IMG/VR virus record: IMGVR_UViG_3300008266_000175
Span: 1-38,046 of that record
Length of the DNA stretch: 38,046 nucleotides
Source: a virus
Direction: 5' to 3' (one strand)
Positions 30,575 through 36,936 of the stretch are shown here, one piece after another. Both the position numbers and the translations under genes were made by a program. Every line of letters starts with the position of its first letter. The first letter of the stretch is position 1. The notes under the pieces were generated by a model that saw only the letters and a list, made by a program, of their open reading frames with translations, was not told where the DNA came from and ran no database searches.

Positions 30575-30985
30575 TCAGGTGTCCAGACCGCAGCGGCGGC
30601 GGAGGTTGGCAATGTGGTCAATGTCGTCTGCAAACATCAAATTGCCGGGGCGGGGGAGGTGCTCCAAGTCCTCCGCGTTCTGCTGGTCGCGGTAGGCGAT
30701 GCACGAAACGGCAAAGTCGGTCATGGACGAACTCTTACTTTCCCAATGCTCGCGCCAGAGAGCCTTAACGGCCTCCTCATCCTTCTCCCGCTGCGTCAGT
30801 TCCTTCTTGGGCGGGGCGGGGAGGGTGGCGGGCTGCCAGTGGGTGATGTCGGGGTGAACCGTGTCGCCCTTCAGCTTCACATGAACCTCGTGGTTCCAGT
30901 CCTTGGCGAAAGCCCAAATCGGGAAATCCTCCCATGTCGGCTTCTGCTCGCTCATCTTAATCCATCCGTCGTTGTTTGTGGTCAT
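30575..30985 (-). CDS. Protein with DUF551-like segment
   Basis: 136 residues from ATG 30985. The segment DITHWQPATLPAPPKKE, following a tryptophan- and charge-rich N-terminus, resembles the THWxPLPxPP pattern of DUF551, a short domain frequent in phage early genes. The C-terminal part is helical (EEAVKALWREHWESK, then DFAVSCIAYRDQQNAEDL). No biochemical role is known for this group. It lies two bases before the replication-type gene. Confidence 0.6.
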   Translation of the reverse strand: MTTNNDGWIKMSEQKPTWEDFPIWAFAKDWNHEVHVKLKGDTVHPDITHWQPATLPAPPKKELTQREKDEEAVKALWREHWESKSSSMTDFAVSCIAYRDQQNAEDLEHLPRPGNLMFADDIDHIANLRRRCGLDT

Positions 30986-30998
30986 AAAGGGGTGGGGG

Positions 30999-31337
30999 TT
31001 AGACCAGCAGGCCGATTGCGCGGGCCTTAGCAGGGTTGGCGTGGACCCAGTTGTGAGCCTCGCGGCTGATCGCCATGAAAAGCGATTCATCATTAAGCTT
31101 GTCACCAATACGTCCGGCAAGGTGGTGCAATTCCGTAGCTCGCGGCGTATATTTCGCCAAGCTGGGCCAGATAATCCCCCAAGCCTCACAGAAGGGGTGG
31201 GCTTGCAGGTAGGCCACCCGCTTCTTGCGATAGATCGCCAGTTGCTTCGCCCTCTTGGTGGAGGTGGCGGGGATGCGCTTGCGCTTGGCCTTCCCCTTGG
31301 GCTTGCGGGCGAGCCAGGTTTTAAGATCGGGTTGCAT
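30999..31337 (-). CDS. HNH-like nuclease, recombination type
   Basis: 112 residues from ATG 31337. A strongly basic N-terminal third (RKPKGKAKRKRIPATSTKRAK in pieces) leads to YLQAHPFCEAWG, then ATELHHLAGRIG and EAHNWVHANPAKARAIG. The double histidine followed by a late histidine resembles small HNH-type phage nucleases found near recombination genes. Only one cysteine of the usual zinc pairs is visible. It could process DNA ends with the ERF protein. The nuclease assignment is moderately supported. Confidence 0.6.
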   Translation of the reverse strand: MQPDLKTWLARKPKGKAKRKRIPATSTKRAKQLAIYRKKRVAYLQAHPFCEAWGIIWPSLAKYTPRATELHHLAGRIGDKLNDESLFMAISREAHNWVHANPAKARAIGLLV

Positions 31338-31338
31338 G

Positions 31339-31560
31339 TTAGGGGGTGGGGAGCTTAATCCAGTCCTCAATTTCGTTGTGAACGTCTAAGCAATACATGA
31401 GGTGCTCGCCGTTGTCTCCGTCGCCACCTTTACGCCATTGAAAGTAATTATTGCCGTAGAGTTCATCTATCTCGCACAGCGTTTTGAATAGTTCAACAGA
31501 GCGGGGATGGTGCGGGATTCCCTGCTCCCATCGTTTGCCAACGTCTGTTTCAATAGGCAT
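31339..31560 (-). CDS. 73-residue acidic protein
   Basis: Start at ATG 31560; the stop lies one base before the next gene's start. Contains GKRWEQGIPHHPRSVELFKT, then a glycine/aspartate-rich turn (KGGDGDNGEH) and LDVHNEIEDWIKL. No known motif. The base composition is slightly richer in A/T than its neighbours. Confidence 0.6.
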   Translation of the reverse strand: MPIETDVGKRWEQGIPHHPRSVELFKTLCEIDELYGNNYFQWRKGGDGDNGEHLMYCLDVHNEIEDWIKLPTP

Positions 31561-31568
31561 AATTTTAT

Positions 31569-31754
31569 TTAGTTGATCGCCACGACCACAGCCCACGCCA
31601 TGCAGAAAAGCCCCCACCCCCAGAACACGCCGGCAAGCCGGTCGAGTTCCCTGTCAGTTTTCCAGCGGGTGAAGTAGGCTTGAGCCTCCAGGCAGAGGAA
31701 GCCAATGGAGAAGCAGGCTACGGCAAGGAGCATGAAGGGGAGAGGTGAGGTCAT
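31569..31754 (-). CDS. 61-residue membrane protein with two segments
   Basis: Two hydrophobic stretches (FMLLAVACFSIGFLCLEAQA and VFWGWGLFCMAWAVVVAI) separated by a charged loop (RWKTDRELDR) predict a helical hairpin in the membrane. ATGA overlap with the gene upstream. Possible roles are superinfection exclusion or envelope modification, without direct evidence. Confidence 0.6.
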   Translation of the reverse strand: MTSPLPFMLLAVACFSIGFLCLEAQAYFTRWKTDRELDRLAGVFWGWGLFCMAWAVVVAIN

Positions 31755-31999
31755 GGGGTGTATCCGTATTTGATGTTGAAGGCTTTGGTTTCCGCTTCCT
31801 CCTGCTCCCGCCTCTTACGATCTTCGGCTTCCCACATTTCAAGCAAGTCCTCGAAAGAACGAAGTTTGGCAAAAGCGGCGGGGCGGGGTGGGCGTGCGGG
31901 TAGTTCGGGCGGCAGGGGGGCAAAGCGGCGGTTGGCTTCCCGCTGGTCGGCGATGCCCCGCCAGTAATCGGTGTTTTTCTGATCGCGTTCGTTGCTCAT
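31751..31999 (-). CDS. 82-residue proline-rich and charged protein
   Basis: TAATG overlap with the ERF gene upstream, which suggests functional coupling. A proline-rich central part (PLPPELPARPPRP) is followed by a helix rich in glutamate and arginine (LLEMWEAEDRKRREQEEAE). It may be an accessory protein for the annealing protein; no family is recognised. Confidence 0.6.
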   Translation of the reverse strand: MSNERDQKNTDYWRGIADQREANRRFAPLPPELPARPPRPAAFAKLRSFEDLLEMWEAEDRKRREQEEAETKAFNIKYGYTP

Positions 32000-32763
32000 T
32001 AGAAAGGAACGTCCGCTTCCTCGCCACCGGGAGCCTTGGCGCGTGACTCGCCCGTCTTTTCGGCTTGTGCAGCGTCCAGCGCGGCGCGGAAATCCAGATC
32101 CTTTTGCGGGATGCTCCCCTTAAACTCCTTGGGGGTATAGTTCGCAGCCCACCACAGCAGATCCTTCTCGGCCATGTCGCCAAGGGTCTGGCCGGCGTAT
32201 TTCTTGATGAAGGGGGGAACCGTGACGGCCCGCCAGCCGTTCTCGTTTCCAGCCGGAGCAGGGTCGCGGGGAACCTGGACGGGCTTTGGCGGCGGGAGGT
32301 TATGCGACGAACCGGAGCCGGTAGCATAATGCACTTGCACGCTTGCCTGTGCGGGCTTGGCAGCAGGCGGGCGGCTCGCGGCCTCCCCGTCATCATCCTC
32401 GTCTGCCACGATGCCAAGGATTGCCGCTAATGAGTAGCGGCGGGCATACGTGGCGGCACTACCGGCCCCCTGCGGGTCTGCCTTGCTGGGCGTCATGCTG
32501 ATCGTCCCGGCAATCCACTGCCCGGAAGTGTGGAGAAGGGTGGTCGTCAGGTCGAGCCGATGCCCGTCCGTGGCCTCAAAGGTCTGCACGATGGACAGCC
32601 CGTTGGGGGCGAGCACCTCGCGGGCGGCATCCCATACGCTTTGCAGCGTGGCATACTGGTTGCGGAAGTGGGGGTTCGTCGCGTCCTTCTTGGCTGCGTT
32701 AAGGGAGGACTGAGCGGCAGCAAGAGCCTTCGCCAAGTCTTTGATTTCTGCGGATTGTGGCAT
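31999..32763 (-). CDS. ERF-family single-strand annealing protein
   Basis: 254 residues. The ERF core is clear: HFRNQYATLQSVWDAAREVL, then GLSIVQTFEA and GAGSAATYARRYSLAAILGI, with a DEDDDGEAA acidic stretch after it. This family anneals complementary single strands during phage recombination and replication. The C-terminal third holds a proline-rich linker, a second small helical domain (PPFIKKYAGQTLGDMAEKDL) and an end, EEADVPF, that looks like the acidic tip of single-strand-binding proteins. ERF proteins often pair with an exonuclease; none is recognisable here. Confidence 0.88.
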   Translation of the reverse strand: MPQSAEIKDLAKALAAAQSSLNAAKKDATNPHFRNQYATLQSVWDAAREVLAPNGLSIVQTFEATDGHRLDLTTTLLHTSGQWIAGTISMTPSKADPQGAGSAATYARRYSLAAILGIVADEDDDGEAASRPPAAKPAQASVQVHYATGSGSSHNLPPPKPVQVPRDPAPAGNENGWRAVTVPPFIKKYAGQTLGDMAEKDLLWWAANYTPKEFKGSIPQKDLDFRAALDAAQAEKTGESRAKAPGGEEADVPF

Positions 32764-32774
32764 GGTTGGTTGGG

Positions 32775-32996
32775 TTAAAGTTCAGCCGGACGACCCCGGT
32801 ATTCGTGGCGGTGGAGTTTCGAGAGGCGGGCCAGTTCATCCTGGACTGCCTTGGGGCTGGCGGTGGGGAGGGTCGTGGGGCGGGTGGTGAAGGTGTGCAA
32901 GTGACCGCAGGGGTGAGCCTCTAGCAGATACTCAAGGCCGATGGCCCAGCCCTCCCTTGCACATGGCGTCTCAAAGCTGTGCGTGGGGTGGGTCAC
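32775..32996 (-). CDS. 73-residue protein, unknown
   Basis: ATGA overlap with the winged-helix gene upstream. Histidine- and proline-containing N-terminal part (THSFETPCAREGWAIGLEYL, CGHLHTF) with two cysteines and several histidines that could bind zinc. The C-terminal helix is KAVQDELARLSKLHRHEYRG. No family recognised. Confidence 0.55.
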   Translation of the reverse strand: MTHPTHSFETPCAREGWAIGLEYLLEAHPCGHLHTFTTRPTTLPTASPKAVQDELARLSKLHRHEYRGRPAEL

Positions 32997-33211
32997 AGCG
33001 GAGCCTCCAAGCGGTAAAAACTGTGCCGGATGCCGTTTACCGTCTCCGTCTTGTTACGGATGTTGCAGCCCCGGTCCCGAAGCTCGCTGATACGCGAGTG
33101 GATCACATATGAGCCCGACACATCAGCCAGTCGCGGCATCGCCACCCACTCGCCAAGGTTGGCTTGCAGGCAGTCTAAGACCTTATCGGCCTGAGTAAGC
33201 GTTGCGCTCAT
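32993..33211 (-). CDS. Winged-helix DNA-binding protein
   Basis: 72 residues. An N-terminal helix (ADKVLDCLQANLGEWVAM) is followed by RLADVSGSYVIHSRISELRD (recognition-helix region) and a wing (CNIRNKTETVNGIRHSFYRL). This is the small winged-helix pattern found in phage early regulators. It may control the early operon in which it lies. ATGA overlaps on both sides. Confidence 0.65.
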   Translation of the reverse strand: MSATLTQADKVLDCLQANLGEWVAMPRLADVSGSYVIHSRISELRDRGCNIRNKTETVNGIRHSFYRLEAPL

Positions 33212-33318
33212 TGCTGGACCCTCCCCAGCCGAATGACCGCCGCCCAGCGTTGCGAAGCCTCGTAAGCAAGGACCAGCAGGGCCGGCCCGAAGGTGATAGC
33301 AAGGATCAGTGTGTTCAT
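33208..33318 (-). CDS. 36-residue membrane protein
   Basis: MNTLILAITFGPALLVLAYE forms one membrane segment; the rest (ASQRWAAVIRLGRVQQ) is a basic amphipathic helix. ATGA overlaps with both neighbours. Function unknown. Confidence 0.55.
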   Translation of the reverse strand: MNTLILAITFGPALLVLAYEASQRWAAVIRLGRVQQ

Positions 33319-33464
33319 GGTGTGGTGGTTTCGTTGCAGATTTTACGCAGGACTAGCCAAGCGTAGAAAGACTGGAGGAGGAGGGCGTGCTTGTCGCCCC
33401 GCTTCGCCCGCATCTTGGCGGCGATCCGCTCTAGGGCGGCGATGTGTCGGGTGGCGTTTTTCAT
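33315..33464 (-). CDS. 49-residue basic helical protein
   Basis: Start at ATG 33464, after the preceding gene's end at 33478. It is basic and helical (HIAALERIAAKMRAKRGDKH, then LLLQSFYAWLVLRKI). ATGA overlap downstream. Possibly nucleic-acid binding; no family match. Confidence 0.55.
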   Translation of the reverse strand: MKNATRHIAALERIAAKMRAKRGDKHALLLQSFYAWLVLRKICNETTTP

Positions 33465-33477
33465 GGGGTGAAATTAC

Positions 33478-33768
33478 TCAGGCGATTTTGCCATGTTGAA
33501 GCACAGTGGCAATGGCTCGCTCAAGACGCTTATGCGCGCCTCCCAAAACAATGCCGTTTTCGTCTGAAATTGTCCAATAAGCGAAATCCCTCCAACCGGA
33601 ATCGGGCCTCTTTCGTTTTGCGGTCCAGCCATTGCGTAGCCGATATTCGGAAAAGATTTGTCCGACACGCAAGCGAGTCTTGCCGGCGGCAAGTGCCAAA
33701 ACCTCTGGACTACTTTCCGAAAACTGCAATGCAGTCGAGGCATCGGGAGAATCCGTTTGAGTGGTCAT
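33478..33768 (-). CDS. First gene of the second early block, unknown
   Basis: 96 residues from ATG 33768. The N-terminal 30 residues are polar and serine-rich. The rest has mixed strands and helices (GKTRLRVGQIFSEYRLRNGW, DFAYWTISDENGIVLGGAHK, LERAIATVLQHGKIA). It is the first gene after the 627-base gene-free region, so it is likely expressed early from a promoter there. The fold is unknown. Confidence 0.6.
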   Translation of the reverse strand: MTTQTDSPDASTALQFSESSPEVLALAAGKTRLRVGQIFSEYRLRNGWTAKRKRPDSGWRDFAYWTISDENGIVLGGAHKRLERAIATVLQHGKIA

Positions 33769-33986
33769 GTGCCGAGAATACCACACCGCCCCGCCCCCGC
33801 CTAGTCGGGAGTTCTGCCCAATTTGTAATAGGGGGAATGCCCTAGTGCTTTGGGCTTGCGTTGGCCTGTGCGATTTGCTTTGTGCTGGCTTGCTGGTGGC
33901 GATGGTAGCGGAGCACAGGACCGGGAATCCCCAGTCGGCCCGCGAGAGTAGCAACGCCGGCCCAATTTCCCGATTAGCAGACAGGC

Positions 33987-34026
33987 GGGGCCACTCTCGA
34001 AAGGGGGTGGCCCTTCTGCTTGGTTT
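33987..34026 (+). terminator. Terminator-like hairpin similar to that after the capsid gene
   Basis: Arms 33987-33994 and 34007-34014 pair around a 12-base loop; a T-rich tail (TTGGTTTT) follows. Core wording (CCACTCTCGAAAGG, GTGGCCC, TGCTT) repeats that of 8090-8126. An alternative outer pairing GGCGGG/CCCGCC (33984-33989 with 34028-34033) is possible. Confidence 0.55.
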
Positions 34027-34043
34027 TCCCGCCGCAGTTCAAA

Positions 34044-34083
34044 CCTGGCTTGATCTATTGCACGCAAACCAATCAAGCACAGG
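34044..34083. repeat. Inverted repeat, 11 base pairs with one bulge
   Basis: CCTGGCTTGAT at 34044-34054 pairs with ATCAAGC plus CAGG at 34072-34083, with one unpaired A. The spacer is 17 bases. It could be an operator or a structural element of an origin. Confidence 0.6.
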
Positions 34084-34095
34084 CTCAGTCCTTAG

Positions 34096-34195
34096 TTATT
34101 TTGGCGTAGGTTTTGCGATAGCCCGTTTTCACTTTCTTTGCAGACCTTCCCCATAGGAGACTTTAACCCGAAAGGAGTATGCCACGCCAAAATAA
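34096..34195. repeat. Perfect 12-base inverted repeat, arms 76 bases apart
   Basis: TTATTTTGGCGT at 34096-34107 and its exact complement ACGCCAAAATAA at 34184-34195. The A/T-rich arms contrast with the GC-rich genome. The spacing suits DNA looping by a bound protein. Confidence 0.75.
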
Positions 34196-34395
34196 ATCTT
34201 GACGGGTGTTCCAGCCGCCCCGCAGCCTCGCGCGCATCCTTCCGCTGAAAGGTCATAAGAGAGAACGAGTCCTCGGCTCCGTAGCGTAGCGAAGGAACGA
34301 GGGCCAAGCGCAACCTGCCAGGATCGCCAGCCGGCAGAAGGTCCGCTGCGCGCTGGCAAGCGCTCGGAACACCCCCGCCGGCCAGCCTCCCCAGC

Positions 34396-34424
34396 AAAAA
34401 GCCCGCCCCAGCTAAGGGACGGGC
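34396..34424 (-). terminator. Strong terminator after the first early block
   Basis: On the minus strand GCCCGTCCC pairs with GGGGCGGGC (nine pairs, one G-U) around a six-base loop and is followed by TTTTT. Arms are 34416-34424 and 34401-34409; the T run corresponds to 34396-34400. It ends the transcript carrying 35458-34469. Confidence 0.9.
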
Positions 34425-34468
34425 CTAGATCGGGACGCCAGGGGGTCAGGAATCGCCCTGCGGGGTGC

Positions 34469-34795
34469 TCATGGCTGCTGCGTGATGGCGCGGAGCTTGG
34501 CGAGGGCGGACCTGAGCGAACCGGTTGCGGATGAATCCACAAAGCCGGGGGCCGCATCGTGCGCCGTTTCCAACTCCTCCACCGCCCCGCTGTCCCTGAC
34601 CATCCTCGCAGCCTCAAGTGCGGCGATGCGGCGGGCGGCGGTGAGGATGATGGCCTCACATTCTGTTCTATGGCGAGCAAGGGATTGCTCCCAGTTTTCC
34701 ATGAGGCTTTGGTTGTTAGACGATGTGCATTTATACACACAATCGCGGGCCGCCTCCTTGGCAATCTCCTCGGCGGTCTGGGGTGGGGTGCTCAT
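34469..34795 (-). CDS. 108-residue helical protein
   Basis: Almost entirely helical, with segments TAEEIAKEAARDCVYKC, LMENWEQSLARHRTECEAII and AARRIAALEAARMV forming a probable coiled coil. ATGA overlap with the preceding gene and the last gene before the terminator at 34396-34424. No family recognised. Confidence 0.65.
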   Translation of the reverse strand: MSTPPQTAEEIAKEAARDCVYKCTSSNNQSLMENWEQSLARHRTECEAIILTAARRIAALEAARMVRDSGAVEELETAHDAAPGFVDSSATGSLRSALAKLRAITQQP

Positions 34796-35022
34796 TTGGT
34801 TTTCTTGGGTTGGGTGATGCCGATGGCGGCGAGAGCCTTTTCTGCAATAACGCCAATTTCTCTCTCTGTGATGATGATTGCTACTTTTCTGGAATATGAA
34901 TTAACCTGCCCCTTAATCTGCTCAACCATCGCGTCGTAAGCCTCGGGAGTGGCGGGGATGTGCCAATACTCTCCCCCGCCTTGCGACCAGCACTTCATGG
35001 CCTTAACCTTCTTGGTGCTCAT
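34792..35022 (-). CDS. 76-residue protein, unknown
   Basis: Start at ATG 35022 with a good ribosome-binding site (GGGAGG six to eleven bases before). The protein is STKKVKAMKCWSQGGGEYWH, then a helix (PEAYDAMVEQIKGQVNSY) and a hydrophobic C-terminal part (KVAIIITEREIGVIAEKALA). No known motif. The initiation region repeats that of the preceding gene. Confidence 0.65.
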   Translation of the reverse strand: MSTKKVKAMKCWSQGGGEYWHIPATPEAYDAMVEQIKGQVNSYSRKVAIIITEREIGVIAEKALAAIGITQPKKTK

Positions 35023-35318
35023 GGCTTCGCCTCCCCGTAGATGGTGGCGAGCACGGCGCGGGCGTTGCTGGAATAAAGAAGCGGGTTGTCGCCGCACTCT
35101 GAGTAGCAAAGCGTCCAAGCCAGTTGCTCCACCTGCTCCTCCCTCGTCATGGAGAGAAACTTGTGGGCCTTCACCATCTGCTTCGCGTGGGCCTTGCTGG
35201 CGGCGGGGAGGACGGCGGAACATCCGCCCGTGCCTTGCTTAATGTCCTCGGCAAAACGAATGATTGTCGCCCTGTCCAGTTTAGGCAGCTTGGCGGGCGG
35301 TGGGGTGCGGGTGCTCAT
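35019..35318 (-). CDS. 99-residue protein, unknown
   Basis: Start at ATG 35318, preceded by AAGGAGGCGAAGCC, a strong ribosome-binding site. The protein has a basic proline-rich start (RTPPPAKLPKLDRATIIRF) and a helical middle (ASKAHAKQMVKAHKFL) and end (LYSSNARAVLATIYGEAKP). Both this protein and the preceding one end in EAKP because the next gene's ribosome-binding site is read as their last codons. Confidence 0.65.
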   Translation of the reverse strand: MSTRTPPPAKLPKLDRATIIRFAEDIKQGTGGCSAVLPAASKAHAKQMVKAHKFLSMTREEQVEQLAWTLCYSECGDNPLLYSSNARAVLATIYGEAKP

Positions 35319-35458
35319 GGCTTCGCCTCCTTGGGAAAGAAGTAGGTGACGGCGATCAAGCCGGCCCCGACCAGGACGCCCAGCAGGTTGCCCCCTAAGA
35401 GGCCATTGAGGGCGATCAACGCCCCCGCGATGCGGAATATGGATGCGACTATTTTCAT
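35315..35458 (-). CDS. 47-residue membrane protein, first early gene
   Basis: Start at ATG 35458. Two short hydrophobic stretches (IFRIAGALIALNGLLG and LLGVLVGAGLIAVTYFF) predict a membrane hairpin. It is the promoter-proximal gene of the leftward arm and so probably the first phage protein made. Candidates are a superinfection-exclusion or host-membrane-acting factor; no direct evidence. Confidence 0.6.
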   Translation of the reverse strand: MKIVASIFRIAGALIALNGLLGGNLLGVLVGAGLIAVTYFFPKEAKP

Positions 35459-35579
35459 GTGTATTGGGTTTTCGGTGGGGAATGTAACAGATTGCGAGCC
35501 CCCATAAAAGGGAAACATCCCCCTTGTTTTGTAATGAGTGCTTGACGCGCTGCCCCTGCACCCTTAGCAGTTCTCCTAC
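35459..35579. promoter_or_regulatory. Divergent start region for the two arms
   Basis: 121 bases between the first leftward and the first rightward gene. For the rightward arm, TTGACG at 35542-35547 is a good -35 match, with TAGCAG at 35565-35570 a weak -10 at 17-base spacing. For the leftward arm only a weak TACATT-like box is visible. A short palindrome GGGAAACATCCC is near 35510. The region must hold promoters for both arms, but exact sites are uncertain. Confidence 0.45.
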
Positions 35580-35693
35580 ATGAATAGGCCGTTATTTTGG
35601 ACAGTTACCGGGAGCGACTTTGGACGCTCTATCAAGTGGGCTAAGACTTGGCGCTCCCCACTCACTGAGGCAATCAAGAAGCTGCGCAAATGA
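35580..35693 (+). CDS. 37-residue basic protein, first late-arm gene
   Basis: MNRPLFWTVTGSDFGRSIKW is followed by a basic helix (TEAIKKLRK). ATGA overlap with the methyltransferase gene supports translation. Function unknown. Confidence 0.55.
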   Translation: MNRPLFWTVTGSDFGRSIKWAKTWRSPLTEAIKKLRK

Positions 35694-36328
35694 AATCCTG
35701 GCAACAGGTCGGTGGCTTCTTCAATTACCCTCACGTTTACGACGAGGCTATACTTCGCGCCAAGGACGGCGACACCATAGTCGAAGTCGGTTCATGGCTG
35801 GGTCAGTCAATGGCCTACCTCGCCCAAAACCTCACCGCCCGCAAGCAATGGAAGGGCAGACTCGTTGCCGTTGATACCTTCCGAGGGGAAACCAACCAAC
35901 CCGCCCATTATTCCGAGGTGGAGAAGCTAGGGGGAAGCGTTCGCCCCGCCTTTGAGCAAAACATGAAGGACTGCGGGGTGGCTGAAATGATCGAGGTTAT
36001 TGAAGGCGATTCCGCCCTGTCATCCGACCACTTTACAGACGGCGAGTGCTCCTTTGTGTTCATCGACGCTGCCCACGACACCGAATCCGTAGTGCGGGAC
36101 ATCCTCGCGTGGCTCCCCAAGATGAAACCTGGCGGTGTGATCGCCGGCCATGACTACCAAGCGGAGAGCGTTTACCGTGCCGTTTATGAGTGCTTGGCGG
36201 CAGTAGGGTATTACGTTTCCGGCCCCTGCTGGCTTATGCAGATGCCCCTGAACACCACCCCCGCCCAATGGAGAGAGGGAATCGAGAAGGGGAAGCAGAT
36301 ACGCGCAGCCAAGGGACTCACCCCATGA
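35690..36328 (+). CDS. Class I SAM-dependent methyltransferase
   Basis: 212 residues. TIVEVGSWLGQSMAYLAQNL is the SAM-binding motif I; LVAVDTFRGETNQP holds the acidic residue that binds the ribose. FVFIDAAHDTESVVRDILAW and GGVIAGHDYQ complete the Methyltransf_24-type pattern, which is often linked to glycan or cell-surface biosynthesis. It is ATGA-coupled to an FkbM-type gene. A role in methylating a sugar or glycan made by the glycosyltransferases at 8169-11343 is an inference. Confidence 0.82.
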   Translation: MKSWQQVGGFFNYPHVYDEAILRAKDGDTIVEVGSWLGQSMAYLAQNLTARKQWKGRLVAVDTFRGETNQPAHYSEVEKLGGSVRPAFEQNMKDCGVAEMIEVIEGDSALSSDHFTDGECSFVFIDAAHDTESVVRDILAWLPKMKPGGVIAGHDYQAESVYRAVYECLAAVGYYVSGPCWLMQMPLNTTPAQWREGIEKGKQIRAAKGLTP

Positions 36329-36936
36329 GTCAAACCATCTACTCACAGGCAGAGGAGCAGGAAGTGATCACCAATTACTTCGCCGGCAGGACTGGTCGCC
36401 TCCTGGACATTGGGGCACACGACGGAAAGCAGTATTCCAACTCCCTCGCGCTGATCGAGGCCGGCTGGGGTGGGGTGTTGGTCGAGCCAAACCCCGCCTC
36501 CATGACCAAGCTGATCGCCCTCCACGGGAAGAATGAGAAGCTTTGCCTAGTCAATGCATCGGTCACGGTGAAGCCCTACCTCCTACTTGAGTTCTGGGCA
36601 TCGGATTCCGCCGCCTCCACCGCAGTCGAGGGGTATAAGCAAACCTGGGAAAAGAAGCACAGCCTAGAGTTCGCCCCTATAATGATCCCGCCCATCACCC
36701 CAGAAACGCTTATCACGGTCACAGGGGTAGTGGATTTCGTCACGATAGACGTAGAGGATAACAACCTCGGGCTGGCGGAAGCGATGAAAGGCTACCTCTC
36801 CCGCGCCCAGATGGTTTGCGTCGAGCATAGCTCTTGCGGGAACACCTGCGCCCCTCGGATGCGTGAGATTTTTGAGAAGGAAATCGGCTTCACCATGCTC
36901 TTAATGACCGCCGAAAACTTCATCTTTGCCCGATGA
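36325..36936 (+). CDS. FkbM-family methyltransferase
   Basis: 203 residues from ATG 36325. RLLDIGAHDGKQYSNSLALI, then GVLVEPNPASMTKLIAL (SAM-binding motif and following acidic residue), and VVDFVTIDVEDNNLGL with CVEHSSCGN are the FkbM signatures. FkbM enzymes O-methylate sugars and other hydroxyl groups. ATGA overlaps link it to the methyltransferase before and the helix-turn-helix gene after. Confidence 0.85.
   Translation: MSQTIYSQAEEQEVITNYFAGRTGRLLDIGAHDGKQYSNSLALIEAGWGGVLVEPNPASMTKLIALHGKNEKLCLVNASVTVKPYLLLEFWASDSAASTAVEGYKQTWEKKHSLEFAPIMIPPITPETLITVTGVVDFVTIDVEDNNLGLAEAMKGYLSRAQMVCVEHSSCGNTCAPRMREIFEKEIGFTMLLMTAENFIFAR

Larger units (their letters stand above)
33769..34395. other. 627-base gene-free region with several inverted repeats
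   Basis: I see no convincing gene on either strand. The region holds a terminator-like hairpin on the plus strand (33987-34026), an 11-base-pair inverted repeat (34044-34083), a distant perfect 12-base inverted repeat (34096-34107 and 34184-34195) and a GC-rich stretch with hairpins (34260-34390). It separates two leftward gene blocks and follows a terminator, so it should contain the promoter of the second block. It is the best candidate for a replication origin or a control region. Frames on the plus strand here (for example 33761-34156) cross the terminator and look spurious. Confidence 0.6.

Noticed and set aside
33840-34060. Possible tRNA in the gene-free region (TTCAAAC and GGTAG-like words).
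   Set aside because: I could not build a cloverleaf: the acceptor and T arms do not pair.
33761-34156. A plus-strand frame of 131 codons with a hydrophobic stretch in the gene-free region.
   Set aside because: It runs through the terminator-like hairpin, overlaps the start region of the leftward gene, has no ribosome-binding site and looks random apart from one hydrophobic patch.
34129-34764. A 211-codon minus-strand frame over the terminator and the last gene of the first early block.
   Set aside because: It crosses the strong terminator, competes with a better-supported gene at 34469-34795 and shows arginine/serine-rich shadow composition.
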